A stretch of DNA of 64,000 bases, taken from contig JADJYQ010000001.1 in NCBI GenBank assembly GCA_016719615.1, forward strand, positions 1,586,501-1,650,500. The letters are read 5' to 3'. The notes beneath the pieces were generated by a model. It had not been told where the DNA came from. It searched no databases and saw only the letters and a list, made by a program, of their open reading frames with translations. The position numbers and the translations under genes are program-made. Below are positions 8,830 through 17,745 of this stretch, piece after piece. The stretch is from Saprospiraceae bacterium. GTDB lineage: Bacteria; Bacteroidota; Bacteroidia; Chitinophagales; Saprospiraceae. The first letter of the stretch is position 1, and the number at the start of each line of letters is the position of its first letter.

Positions 8830-9294
8830 ATGGAACTCATTTGGATCGGTCCCAGTAAGCCTGAAGTACTCAGAAATACCATAGAAATCTATCAGGAACG
8901 AATTGCAAAATATACTGAACTTAACATTACGCTACTTAAAAATATAAAAGGAATCGAAGACGGTGCAAGGCTTACAGCTGAAGAAGAAAAATTAATAAAG
9001 AAGCAGATTATCAATAAAAACAGGTACGTTGTTCTTTTAGATGAGAAAGGAAAGCAATTTACAAGCAGGGAGTTTGCATCCTGGCTTGAAACGAAGCGAA
9101 TGAATACCCGTGGCGAAATTACTTTTGTGTTTGGTGGTTCATTCGGTTTTTCTGAGACATTCAAAGCGGATGCTGATGAAATCCTTTCTTTCTCGAAAAT
9201 GACATTTTCACATCAAATCATTCGCTTGGTTTTTATGGAGCAACTTTACAGAGCATTTACGATTTTAAATAATCAACCTTATCACAATGATTGA
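8830..9294 (+). CDS. rlmH: 23S rRNA (pseudouridine1915-N3)-methyltransferase
   Basis: RlmH methylates pseudouridine 1915 in helix 69 of 23S rRNA using S-adenosylmethionine. The 154-residue SPOUT protein shows 'YVVLLDEKGKQFTSREFA', the SAM-binding 'TFVFGGSFGF', and the very conserved tail 'FSHQIIRLVFMEQLYRAF' followed by 'NNQPYHND'. Length is normal. It begins 3 bp after the GH13-like gene and overlaps the rhomboid gene by 8 bp. Confidence 0.96.
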   Translation: MELIWIGPSKPEVLRNTIEIYQERIAKYTELNITLLKNIKGIEDGARLTAEEEKLIKKQIINKNRYVVLLDEKGKQFTSREFASWLETKRMNTRGEITFVFGGSFGFSETFKADADEILSFSKMTFSHQIIRLVFMEQLYRAFTILNNQPYHND

Positions 9295-9883
9295 TGGCAA
9301 TACTTTAATGACATTTTCGCTGATATTAGCAAATATTGCTTTGTACATCATGACCAGTTCAAACACGCATATCATGGATGCTTGCAAGCATTATCCATTT
9401 CAGGAGAGACAAGATAAAAGTTATTACAGATGGATTACTTCCGGTTTTCTACATGCGAACCTTATGCATCTTGCTTTAAATTTATTTGTACTTTATCAAT
9501 TTGGTGGTACCGTTGAAGCTATTTTTAAAGGGATGTTTGGATTCGCAATGGGGGGTATATTTTATCTGCTCACTTATTTTACCATATTAGTATTATCTGG
9601 TTTACCTACTTATTTAAAGTTTAAAAACAATCGGAACTATTCAAGTGTTGGTGCTTCGGGTGTGATATCGGGTATATTATTTATTTACATCCTCTATTTT
9701 CCTTTGAATTTACTTTTTATCTTAGGACTTGTTCCTATTCCTGCTGCTCTATTTGGAATTCTGTATTTGTTCTTTTCGAAATGGGCCTCTGGAAGATATG
9801 ATGATATGATCGACCACGACGCTCATTATTATGGCGCAATTGCCGGTTTGGTGATCGGTTGTATCATTAAGTTTTTATTATAA
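9287..9883 (+). CDS. rhomboid-family intramembrane serine protease
   Basis: This 198-residue multispanning membrane protein has the rhomboid hallmarks. They are 'WITSGFLHANLMHLALNL' with the HxxxxHxxxN motif (about 56-65), the catalytic serine in 'VGASGVISG' (Ser124), and the catalytic histidine in 'AHYYGAIAG' (His180). These form the Ser-His dyad that cleaves substrate transmembrane segments. Six hydrophobic segments are visible. A hydrophilic loop at 110-120 separates helices 3 and 4. The start overlaps rlmH by 8 bp, indicating coupled translation. Substrates are unknown. Confidence 0.93.
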   Translation: MIDGNTLMTFSLILANIALYIMTSSNTHIMDACKHYPFQERQDKSYYRWITSGFLHANLMHLALNLFVLYQFGGTVEAIFKGMFGFAMGGIFYLLTYFTILVLSGLPTYLKFKNNRNYSSVGASGVISGILFIYILYFPLNLLFILGLVPIPAALFGILYLFFSKWASGRYDDMIDHDAHYYGAIAGLVIGCIIKFLL

Positions 9884-9891
9884 AGCAGATA

Positions 9892-11391
9892 TTATGCTTC
9901 TTCCATAAAAGGATAAGAATATTCGCTTGGAGGCGCAAAATTTTCCTTGATACTTCGTGGTGAAACCCATCTGATGAGGTTTAAAAGGGAACCTGCTTTA
10001 TCATTTGTTCCGGATGCCCTTGCTCCTCCAAAAGGTTGTTGACCAACAACTGCACCAGTAGGTTTATCATTGATATAAAAGTTACCAGCAGCATTTCGCA
10101 ATTTATAACTTGCATGATCAATAACATCTCTTTCTCTGGCAAAAATAGCACCTGTCAATGCGTAGGGAGAAGTTTTATCAACCAGTTCCAATGTTTCTTC
10201 AAAATCAGAATCGTTATAAACATATATGGTAAGCACCGGTCCGAAAATTTCTTCACACATTGTAAGACTGCTTGGATTGGAAGTAAGCAGAACAGTAGGT
10301 TGTATAAAATATCCCGTTTCCTGATCACAATTCCCGCCGAAAACAATTTCTACTTGCGGGTCAGCTTTAGCCTTTTGGATATAATCTTTAATTTTTAAAA
10401 ATGACTTTTCATCAATTACCGCATTGATAAAGTTTCGAAAATCTTCAGGGCTTCCCATTTTCATATCTTGAAGATCCTGTATTAAATTGGTTTTGACATC
10501 ATGCCATAAACTCTTGGGAATATAAGCTCTACTTGCAGCACTGCATTTTTGCCCTTGAAATTCAAAAGACCCTCTGGATAATGCAACTGCCACAACTTTA
10601 GCATCTGCAGATGAATGCACCATAACAAAATCTTTTCCTCCTGTCTCCCCTATTAATCTTGGAAAGGATTTATATAAATCCAAATTCAAAGCAACCGTTT
10701 GCCAAATTGATTTAAAAACTCCTGTGGATCCTGTAAAATGAAGTCCGGCAAAAAATTCGTGATGTAATATTACTTTTCCCGCTGTAGGTCCATCCACAAA
10801 TACCAGGTTTATAACACCATCTGGCAAACCTGCTTCTTTTAAGATCTCCATGATTAATGACGCTGAATATATTTGGGTTTCGGCAGGTTTCCATACAACC
10901 ACATTTCCCATCAGTGCAGGCGCACAAGGTAAATTACCGGCAATTGATGTAAAATTAAATGGGGTGAGCGCAAATACAAAACCTTCTAGCGGCCGGTGTT
11001 CCATCTGGTTCCAAATTAATGAAGTTGAATCCGGCTGTTGGCTATAGATTTCTGTTAAGAATTTTACGTTAAATCTTAAAAAATCACAAAACTCACATAC
11101 CGCATCAATCTCCGCCTGGAATACATTTTTTGATTGACCTAACATGGTCATTGCATTTGTCATTGCCCTGTATTTGCCGGCAATGAGGTCGGCTGCTTTC
11201 AGAAATATAGCAGCCCTTGATTGCCAATGCATTTTTTCCCATTTATCTTTTGCTTTCAAAGCAGCTTCAATTGCAGCTTTCACATGAGTTTCATTGCCCC
11301 GGTAATAATAAGCAAGCTGATGTTTTCGATCATGAGGTGCGTAAATGTCTTTTTGAGATTCTGATTTTACAGCTTGACCATCTATGATCAT
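9892..11391 (-). CDS. pruA: delta-1-pyrroline-5-carboxylate dehydrogenase, 5' end apparently lost
   Basis: This aldehyde dehydrogenase oxidises glutamate semialdehyde to glutamate, the second step of proline breakdown. 'TPFNFTSIAGNLP', 'GGKDFVMVH', catalytic Cys in 'EFQGQKCSAASRAY', and 'FGGARASGTNDKAGS' near the C-terminus mark the P5CDH group. The given ATG (11391) leaves the protein about 40 residues short. Family-like sequence continues in frame upstream to 11502 ('NEVVLNYASGSAERKAL', matching the usual NEPVxxYAPGSPER region) but reaches a TGA at 11503-11505 without a usual start codon. The missing start coincides with the truncated end of coaD, so a deletion or misassembly is likely. Confidence 0.9.
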   Translation of the reverse strand: MIIDGQAVKSESQKDIYAPHDRKHQLAYYYRGNETHVKAAIEAALKAKDKWEKMHWQSRAAIFLKAADLIAGKYRAMTNAMTMLGQSKNVFQAEIDAVCEFCDFLRFNVKFLTEIYSQQPDSTSLIWNQMEHRPLEGFVFALTPFNFTSIAGNLPCAPALMGNVVVWKPAETQIYSASLIMEILKEAGLPDGVINLVFVDGPTAGKVILHHEFFAGLHFTGSTGVFKSIWQTVALNLDLYKSFPRLIGETGGKDFVMVHSSADAKVVAVALSRGSFEFQGQKCSAASRAYIPKSLWHDVKTNLIQDLQDMKMGSPEDFRNFINAVIDEKSFLKIKDYIQKAKADPQVEIVFGGNCDQETGYFIQPTVLLTSNPSSLTMCEEIFGPVLTIYVYNDSDFEETLELVDKTSPYALTGAIFARERDVIDHASYKLRNAAGNFYINDKPTGAVVGQQPFGGARASGTNDKAGSLLNLIRWVSPRSIKENFAPPSEYSYPFMEEA

Positions 11392-11471
11392 ACAAATTTC
11401 TTTGACTTCTTTTTTTAATGAAGCCAGTGTCGTTTTTAATGCTTTACGTTCCGCAGATCCGCTAGCATAAT

Positions 11472-11870
11472 TTAAAACAACTTCATTCTTAGTTGGCTCA
11501 ATTCAGGTCTGGAAATTAAAAACACAGTTTCCAAATTTTGTTGCAGGGTATGGTTTATCTGACTAATTGTTTTTTCATAGTCAAAATCTGTAGCATTTCG
11601 AATGCCTCTTAGAATATATTGTGCGCCAATTTGACTACAAAATGAGGCTGTAAGGCCCTCGAATTGACGAATCTGGACAGATGGATAATCTTTAAATATC
11701 GTTTCGAGCCATTTTATTCTTTTTTCAGCAGAATACAAAACTTTCTTCTGTGAGTTGATGCCAACTGCAATATAAATATGGTCAAATAAATCAATGGCCC
11801 TCATAACAACATCTGTATGACCCTTTGTAATAGGGTCAAAAGAACCTGGGAACACAGCTATTCTTTTCAT
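11472..11870 (-). CDS. coaD: pantetheine-phosphate adenylyltransferase, C-terminus lost
   Basis: CoaD adenylates 4'-phosphopantetheine in coenzyme A synthesis. The N-terminus is typical: 'AVFPGSFDPITKGHTDVV' with the T/HxGH nucleotidyltransferase motif, then 'KRIKWLETIF', 'YILRGIRNATDFDYE' and 'LETVFLISRPELS'. After that point homology stops, and the expected ISSSxVRE ATP-binding segment and final 25 or so residues are missing; seven unrelated residues precede the stop. The downstream bases instead encode the N-terminus of PruA in another frame. The start is ATG 11870, because the longer frame from 11894 overlaps a -7 box. Function of the encoded protein is doubtful. Confidence 0.88.
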   Translation of the reverse strand: MKRIAVFPGSFDPITKGHTDVVMRAIDLFDHIYIAVGINSQKKVLYSAEKRIKWLETIFKDYPSVQIRQFEGLTASFCSQIGAQYILRGIRNATDFDYEKTISQINHTLQQNLETVFLISRPELSQLRMKLF

Positions 11871-11880
11871 ATCCTGGCTG

Positions 11881-11888
11881 CAAAGATA
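11881..11888 (-). promoter_or_regulatory. Bacteroidota-type -7 box (TATCTTTG) for coaD
   Basis: On the minus strand TATCTTTG lies 10 bp before the coaD ATG at 11870 and overlaps an alternative upstream start. It matches TAnnTTTG exactly. Its presence supports the shorter start and a very short leader. Confidence 0.55.
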
Positions 11889-11959
11889 CTTCACATTTAT
11901 ATGCCATATTTATAGGGTGATTAAACAGTTCGGCTTAATTTTGAGCTTAAACTGTACAA

Positions 11960-13357
11960 ATGCAATTTGATATACTCGTCATTGGTGCTGGACCAGGTGG
12001 TTACGTAGCTGCTATCAGGGCCGCTCAACTCGGAAAAAAGGTAGCTATTGTTGAAAGAGAATCCCTGGGTGGAATCTGTTTAAATTGGGGATGCATCCCT
12101 ACCAAAGCGCTTCTTAAAAGCGCCCAGGTATTTGAGTACCTCAACCATGCCAAAGATTATGGCATTGAAGCCGAAAATATAAGCGCTAATTTTTCTGCCA
12201 TTATTAGCAGAAGCAGAGCAGTCGCAGATGGCATGAGCAAAGGCGTTCAGTTTCTTATGAAAAAGAATAAAATTCAAGTCATAATTGGGTCTGCTCAACT
12301 TGCTAAGAATAAATCTATCATAGTTAGTTCTCCTGATGGTAAAAAAGAAGAATATACTGCTGAACATATCATTCTGGCAACAGGTGGCAGAGCAAAGCAT
12401 CTCAATAATGTTCCGGTAGACGGGAATTCTATTATTGATTACCGAAAAGCAATGACTTTAGAAAAATTGCCTTCAAAAATGCTCATTGTTGGCGCCGGAG
12501 CAATTGGCGTTGAATTTGCCTATTTTTATAATTCTCTGGGTACAGAAGTACACATTGTTGAATTTATGGAACAGGGTCTTGTACCTCGTGAAGATGCAGA
12601 TATATCCAAGGAGCTTACCAAAATATTTAAAAAGAAAGGCATTATAACATATGCCAATACCAGTGTTGAATCTGTTGAAAAATTGAAATCGAATATTAAA
12701 GTAAATATAAAAAATAGGTCTGATCATAAAACCAGCCAGATAGAATGCGACCTAGTATTGTCTGCTGCCGGCATCTCTCCGAATACTGAAAATTTAGGAC
12801 TTGAAGCATTAGGAATAAAAATGGATAAAGGATTTGTCCTCGTGGATAAAGATTATAAAACTAATGTTTCTGGCATTTATGCCATTGGCGACATCGTACC
12901 AGGTCCAGCATTAGCGCACGTTGCAAGCGCTGAAGGTATTCATTGTGTAGAAAAAATTTGCAATCTACATTCAGATCCTATTGATTATAATAATATACCC
13001 GGATGTACTTATTGTAGTCCTGAAATTGCATCTGTAGGTTATACCGAAGCTGCTGCCAAAGCCGCAGGTTACGACATTTTGGTTGGTAAATTTCCATTTT
13101 CAGCTTCCGGAAAAGCAAGTGCTGCTGGCGCAAAAGAAGGATTTGTGAAGGTCATTTATGATAAGAAATATGGAGAATTCCTCGGAGCACATTTTCTAGG
13201 AATGAATGTAACAGAAATGATTGCGGAGGTTGTCGTTGCTCGAAAATTAGAAACAACAGGGCATGAAATATTGAAGTGCATACATCCACACCCTACCATG
13301 TCTGAAGCCATAATGGAAGCCACTGCTGCTGCATATGGCGAAGTGATTCATTTATAA
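11960..13357 (+). CDS. lpdA: dihydrolipoyl dehydrogenase
   Basis: Lpd is the FAD-dependent E3 subunit that reoxidises dihydrolipoamide in 2-oxoacid dehydrogenase and glycine cleavage complexes. The 465-residue sequence has the FAD motif 'VIGAGPGGYVAAIRAAQLG' at the N-terminus, the redox disulfide Cys40/Cys45 in 'GGICLNWGCIPTKA', and a second Rossmann motif 'IVGAGAIGVEFAYFY'. It also has 'YAIGDIVPGPALAHVASAEG' and the catalytic His-Glu region 'HPHPTMSEAIMEA'. No E1 or E2 gene is adjacent. It diverges from coaD with about 90 bp between starts and is convergent with the DUF962 gene. Confidence 0.95.
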   Translation: MQFDILVIGAGPGGYVAAIRAAQLGKKVAIVERESLGGICLNWGCIPTKALLKSAQVFEYLNHAKDYGIEAENISANFSAIISRSRAVADGMSKGVQFLMKKNKIQVIIGSAQLAKNKSIIVSSPDGKKEEYTAEHIILATGGRAKHLNNVPVDGNSIIDYRKAMTLEKLPSKMLIVGAGAIGVEFAYFYNSLGTEVHIVEFMEQGLVPREDADISKELTKIFKKKGIITYANTSVESVEKLKSNIKVNIKNRSDHKTSQIECDLVLSAAGISPNTENLGLEALGIKMDKGFVLVDKDYKTNVSGIYAIGDIVPGPALAHVASAEGIHCVEKICNLHSDPIDYNNIPGCTYCSPEIASVGYTEAAAKAAGYDILVGKFPFSASGKASAAGAKEGFVKVIYDKKYGEFLGAHFLGMNVTEMIAEVVVARKLETTGHEILKCIHPHPTMSEAIMEATAAAYGEVIHL

Positions 13358-13360
13358 AAA

Positions 13361-13831
13361 TTAATAGGGTAAATTTATTTTTTTATAAATAAAATGAAGC
13401 AACCACGCAGGACCTATCAATAAAAATTCAATATCCTGTAGAAACGATGGTTTTTTTCCTTCTATTCCGTGTCCAATAAACTGTCCAATCCATGCCAACA
13501 CAAAAATTCCTATGCAAACAAATGTAGTTTGGTATCCTTGTGCTTCGCATAATTCATCTAATTTGAAATTTCCCCATATCAAGAGCAAACTGATGGCTAT
13601 AAACCCAATCGCCATACTTTTTGATAATGTAAAATAATACAAACAAGCTCCACCAAGAAGAATGCTAGCCCAATGTATCCATAGACTTTTTTCGATTGGA
13701 AATGGTATTTGCATAACCAGTCCTACTAAACTAAACATAATTGCAGGTACACAAATCCAATGTATTAATTTATTGGTAGTATTTTGATGACTTTCTCCAT
13801 ATGTATTTAACAAGACATCTAATTTTTTCAT
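13361..13831 (-). CDS. Mpo1-like (DUF962) membrane protein
   Basis: This 156-residue protein has four hydrophobic segments and the DUF962/YGL010w signature: 'YGESHQNTTNKLIHWICVP' near the N-terminus and 'QFIGHGIEGKKPSFLQD' followed by 'LLIGPAWLLHF' near the C-terminus. Yeast Mpo1, in this family, is an iron-dependent dioxygenase in alpha-oxidation of 2-hydroxy fatty acids. The conserved histidines (HQN, HW, GHG) are present. The bacterial role is inferred only. Confidence 0.85.
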   Translation of the reverse strand: MKKLDVLLNTYGESHQNTTNKLIHWICVPAIMFSLVGLVMQIPFPIEKSLWIHWASILLGGACLYYFTLSKSMAIGFIAISLLLIWGNFKLDELCEAQGYQTTFVCIGIFVLAWIGQFIGHGIEGKKPSFLQDIEFLLIGPAWLLHFIYKKINLPY

Positions 13832-13883
13832 AAAGAGTTTTTAGTAGTTTGACAAAATAAGGAATGAAATAATATCTTCATGA

Positions 13884-14327
13884 TTACAAATTTTTAAACA
13901 TATTGTAATGATGGATATTGAGTTCCACAAACGGAGGACCGTCTGCCAGGTAATTTAGTTTTTCATAAAATGGTTTTGCAATGTCCCTCGCATGTAAAAT
14001 GATTTTTTCAAAGCCCATAATTTTTGCCCACTTTTCAGATTCGTGCACCATAAATGTGCCTATTCCTTGCCCTTGAGCAAATTCATCAACCGCAACTTGT
14101 CTCATTTGCAGGGTCTGTGAATCGTGAATTTTAAAAATTAAACAAGCCCATAATAAATGGTTTTGATCATATACACCAAAATGGAATTGGTCATATTCTT
14201 CTTCGAGTTGCTGTGTTGAAAATTCAAGTTTCAGAGGTTTGCGCAACACGCTATAACGCAATTGAACGGCCTCTTCATAGGCAGGACTTAAGTATTGAAT
14301 TTGTGTAAAATAATAATTTGGATTCAA
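13884..14327 (-). CDS. GNAT-family N-acetyltransferase
   Basis: The 147-residue sequence fits the GNAT fold. 'LQMRQVAVDEFAQGQGIGTFMVHESE' holds the acetyl-CoA binding motif A (QGQGIG), followed by 'KIILHARDIAKPFYEKLNY', the usual motif B with the Tyr/Phe-rich helix. This is the ElaA/YitI-like small acetyltransferase style. It overlaps the upstream HMG-CoA lyase gene by 4 bp (ATGA), so the two are translated together. Substrate unknown. Confidence 0.85.
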   Translation of the reverse strand: MNPNYYFTQIQYLSPAYEEAVQLRYSVLRKPLKLEFSTQQLEEEYDQFHFGVYDQNHLLWACLIFKIHDSQTLQMRQVAVDEFAQGQGIGTFMVHESEKWAKIMGFEKIILHARDIAKPFYEKLNYLADGPPFVELNIHHYNMFKNL

Positions 14328-15190
14328 TGGTATACATTAAATATTGAATCGGATAATTCAATAGCTTCAAAAAATTTAACTTGATCGATATGGCTTGGAA
14401 TATTATTTTGATTAAAATATTGAACCATTTTTTCAGTGGGCATATTTCCAGTTAATTCATCTTTGGCCATAGGGCAACCACCATAACCTTTTATGGCACC
14501 ATCAAATCTCAGACAGCCAGCATCATAAGCAGCGGCAATTTTTTCTTCCCAAGCCTCGGGCCTGGTGTGGAAATGAGCACCGAATTCAATGTTGGAGTAC
14601 CTTGGAATTAAATTGGAAAACAAGTAATTTATATTTTCAGCATGCGCTACACCAATCGTATCAGAAAGCGCAATTCTTCGAACTCCTAAATTTTGTAAAT
14701 GATCCGTCCATTCGATTGCAATATCCGCATTCCAGGGATCTCCGTAAGGATTACCAAAAGCCATCGATAAATAGACGACTAGTTCTTTGCCGGACTCCAC
14801 GCACTGTTCAATAATGTCTTTTAACAGATTTCTTGATTCTTCAATACTTGAATTCGTATTTCTCATTTGAAATGTTGGAGAAATCGAAAATGGAAAACCG
14901 ATGTAATTTATAGCTGGATACTGGCATGCTGAAATAGCGCCTCGCAAATTTGCAACAATTGCCAACAACTTTGTAGTAGTCTTGCTTAAATCCAGCTGAT
15001 CTATCACAGCAGCTGTATCGCTCATTTGAGGAATCGCTTTCGCTGAGACAAAACTTCCAAAATCTAAAGTATCAAACTGGACCTCTAATAATTTTTGTAA
15101 ATACTTGATTTTAAGCTCTGTAGGTACAAACATAGCCAGGCCTTGCATGGCATCGCGTGGGCATTCAACCAATTTTACTTCACGAATCAT
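14324..15190 (-). CDS. mvaB: hydroxymethylglutaryl-CoA lyase
   Basis: This enzyme splits HMG-CoA into acetyl-CoA and acetoacetate in leucine breakdown. 'VECPRDAMQGL' (8-18) contains the substrate-binding Arg-Asp of the family. 'IALSDTIGVAHAENI' and 'EFGAHFHTRPEAWEEK' give the metal ligands Asp and the His-x-His pair. 'GGCPMAKDELTGN' contains the catalytic cysteine of the HMG-CoA lyase active-site loop, which separates it from homocitrate synthases. Length 288 is normal. The downstream GNAT gene overlaps it by 4 bp. Confidence 0.93.
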   Translation of the reverse strand: MIREVKLVECPRDAMQGLAMFVPTELKIKYLQKLLEVQFDTLDFGSFVSAKAIPQMSDTAAVIDQLDLSKTTTKLLAIVANLRGAISACQYPAINYIGFPFSISPTFQMRNTNSSIEESRNLLKDIIEQCVESGKELVVYLSMAFGNPYGDPWNADIAIEWTDHLQNLGVRRIALSDTIGVAHAENINYLFSNLIPRYSNIEFGAHFHTRPEAWEEKIAAAYDAGCLRFDGAIKGYGGCPMAKDELTGNMPTEKMVQYFNQNNIPSHIDQVKFFEAIELSDSIFNVYH

Positions 15191-15251
15191 GTTATAATGA
15201 ACGAAATGTCAGTGTTCTTGCGTTATTTACAAAGTCTAAGTCAAAATTAGC

Positions 15252-15470
15252 ATGGAAAATCGAAAGAAGGCAATTATGCTTCTAAGTGGGTTTATTCTCT
15301 TTGTAATTGGGATGTTATCCTTAATTCTGAGTTTGGTTGGCATTCACCTGCTCATTTTAAAACCCGTTGAAAGTTTTGGCTTCTTTTATGCATCTATCAT
15401 CAAACTTAGTTTTATCATAACTGGCCTGATTTTGGCCTTTATGGGATCTTCAAATAATAAAATGCTTTAA
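15252..15470 (+). CDS. small two-helix membrane protein, unknown function
   Basis: A 72-residue frame encodes two hydrophobic helices (about 8-30 and 43-66) with a basic N-terminus 'MENRKKA', so the ends are probably cytoplasmic. It lies 65 bp upstream of the TonB-like gene on the same strand and fills most of the gap after the divergent HMG-CoA lyase gene. I recognise no family. It looks like a real gene by position and composition, but this is moderate evidence. Confidence 0.5.
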   Translation: MENRKKAIMLLSGFILFVIGMLSLILSLVGIHLLILKPVESFGFFYASIIKLSFIITGLILAFMGSSNNKML

Positions 15471-15534
15471 TATTTTAACTTTACAATAATAAATATTTAG
15501 GTAATTTTACGTTTATAAATTAGACTTTTATCAG

Positions 15535-16536
15535 ATGGCACAATATTATCATTACGATGCAGAGAAAATCGAAAACGGTAACAAGCGAATTGGTTACCTG
15601 ATTTCAGCTATCGTACATGCTCTGATTCTGTTTATTATTCTATGGCGGTTTTTAGAATTGCCTGTAGAACCACCTCAGGAATATGCTATTGAACTCCTTG
15701 GTCCCACACCTCAGTATGTAGAACCCATAGTTGAACAAGATCCCGGGGGCGGTAATTCTGCTGGTCCGGAAGATACAGAACCTCAGGAAGGTGGCTCACC
15801 GGGTAGTGAAGCCCCTGAAAGTAAAACACCTGAAGATGCGGTTAAAGTTGTAGATAAAATTGAAGAAAAAATCGAGCCAGTCAAAACCACTCCAATTCCT
15901 ACAACTCCTAATCCTAAGCCGGTCATTGTGGCACCTACACCAGAAGTTGTCAAAGTCGATCCTCCAAAGAAAATTGAAGTACCTGGTCCTACAAGACCTG
16001 GACCCATTCCCAATAATAATCCTTCACCTGTTGTAACTAAACCAAATACCCAATCAGGTGGCGGTAGCGGAACCAGTGGCAATGGAAACTCTGGTGATGA
16101 TGACGCTCCTGGCAGCGGTGGTTCTGGTACCGGATCTGGAGGTGGAACCGGGGCAGGTGGTGCGAATACTGGAAGTGGAACAGGTGGCGGCGGTGGCACT
16201 GGTAGTGGAACAGGCGGTGGCAGTGGTGATGGTGCAGGTGTAGATTTTGATGAAATCGGAGTTTTGAAACGCAAAGTAATATCCAGACCGGATTTATCTG
16301 GACTCGCAAGGCCAACTCCTCAAACTGTTGTTTTTAATATGTGCGTTAATCGGGAAGGTGCGGTTACTTACATTCGTTACAATCCAAAACTGTCAAAAAC
16401 AAAAGAAGTTAACTTTATTCGGGAAGCAACTCAAAAAATGCAGCTCTATAAGTTTCAACCTGATCCAAAGGCAGCCCGAAAAGAATGTGGTACCTACTCA
16501 TTTACAGCTTCAGGTGTTATTCAGCGGTTGAATTAA
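15535..16536 (+). CDS. TonB-like energy transducer
   Basis: One membrane anchor (about residues 22-42, 'ISAIVHALILFIILWRFL') follows a short cytoplasmic N-terminus, the layout of TonB. A Pro/Glu/Val-rich stretch (50-165) and then a strongly Gly/Ser/Thr-rich linker (about 173-238) span the periplasm. The C-terminal 95 residues resemble the TonB fold seen in Bacteroidota, with 'VFNMCVNREGAVTYIRYNP' and 'YSFTASGVIQRLN'. It would pass proton-motive energy to outer-membrane receptors such as the one at 45-48.5 kb. No exbB or exbD is adjacent. Its 3' end overlaps the corrected NamZ-like gene by 20 bp. Confidence 0.8.
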   Translation: MAQYYHYDAEKIENGNKRIGYLISAIVHALILFIILWRFLELPVEPPQEYAIELLGPTPQYVEPIVEQDPGGGNSAGPEDTEPQEGGSPGSEAPESKTPEDAVKVVDKIEEKIEPVKTTPIPTTPNPKPVIVAPTPEVVKVDPPKKIEVPGPTRPGPIPNNNPSPVVTKPNTQSGGGSGTSGNGNSGDDDAPGSGGSGTGSGGGTGAGGANTGSGTGGGGGTGSGTGGGSGDGAGVDFDEIGVLKRKVISRPDLSGLARPTPQTVVFNMCVNREGAVTYIRYNPKLSKTKEVNFIREATQKMQLYKFQPDPKAARKECGTYSFTASGVIQRLN

Positions 16537-17745
16537 AATCCGGATACAACAGATATTTTTTGCGCTTATTTTTAAAGTTTGCTAAATCTTTGGTCCAGGA
16601 ATTTCGAATTTCACTTTCTTTTTTTCCGGATTTAATTTGTTTTCTGAAATTATCAGATCCTGCCAGCTTATCAATGAAATTTCCTTTTAGAAAAAACTAT
16701 CTTGATTACCCAATTCCCGGTAAGCTTTTAAGATATATTTAATCTCAATTTGTTTTTTCTTATGCAATTCCGTTATTGGTAATTTTCGTAAATCATACCC
16801 ATAACATAAAACATTTTTCCAGGGCGGATTGCTAGCGCCTGCTTTGGAGCCAGGAGTAAATTTAAAATCTGATTTAAAGGAAGGATGCCCATAAATCATA
16901 AATGGGTAATCAGTACCTCTACCAACGCTGATTTGTGTTCCTTCAAAAAAACATAAACTTGGGTACAGCAATATGGCCTTCAATTCTTTCAAATTTGGTG
17001 AGGGTTCAACGTTCAAATCGTACATTTTACGACGATCATATTCTTTACACCGGATCGTTGTAAGTTGCAATTGATCACAATCATTGATCCAACATTCACC
17101 TTTCATCATGCCTGCAAGTTCCGCAATGGTCATTCCATACACAACCGGGATCGGATGTAATCCTACGAATGAACTAAATGAAGTATCTAATACCGGGCCA
17201 TCTATATAATGGCCATTCGGGTTGGGGCGATCTAAAACTATTGCAGGAATTTTGTTTTCTGCACAAGCTTCTAACACATAATGTAAGGTGCTGATATAAG
17301 TGTAAAACCTCACGCCAACATCCTGAATATCGAATACCAGGATATCGAGTTGAGTTATGTCCGATTTATTAGGTTTGTAGTTTTTTCCATATAAGGATTT
17401 GACTTGAATTTGTGTGCTTGAGTCAATATTGGAACTTATGTGTTTTCCAGCATCTTCGTTCCCTCTAAACCCATGTTCGGGCGCAAATATGAATTGGATA
17501 TTTACACCTGATTTTTGAAGCGTATCAACAAGATGTATATTTCCGATTCTAGAGCTATGGTTGACGACAAGTCCTACTTTTTTATGCTGAATTATTTTCA
17601 ATAATTCATCTATTCTATAAATTCCAGCTTGTACTTCTGTTGTGCAGTTTTTCGTATCATTCAAAGACATTAACTTTGAAGGAAAATCGCAACAAAATCC
17701 TACCAGGAAACATAAAATAGTGATCCATCCAAAATTTGCTATCAT
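16517..17745 (-). CDS. DUF1343/NamZ-like exo-beta-N-acetylmuramidase (frameshifted)
   Basis: A signal peptide-like N-terminus is followed by the DUF1343 core: 'GLVVNHSSRIG', 'FAPEHGFRGNEDAG', 'LDILVFDIQDVGVRFYTYIST', 'VLDRPNPNG', 'PVVYGMTIAELAGM' and 'GTQISVGRGTDYPF'. NamZ of Bacillus, in this family, releases N-acetylmuramic acid from peptidoglycan fragments. The first frame stops at 16687 after 'GNQDSFF'. Adding one T to the run at 16691-16696 continues the protein as 'LKGNFIDKLAG' and onward for about 56 residues to a stop at 16517, restoring normal length. The start at 17745 overlaps the divergent nuclease gene by 26 bp. Confidence 0.85.

Noticed and set aside
15783..16274. Minus-strand Pro-rich frame opposite the TonB-like gene
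   Set aside because: It is the reverse complement of the Gly/Ser-rich linker; low complexity makes open frames on both strands.
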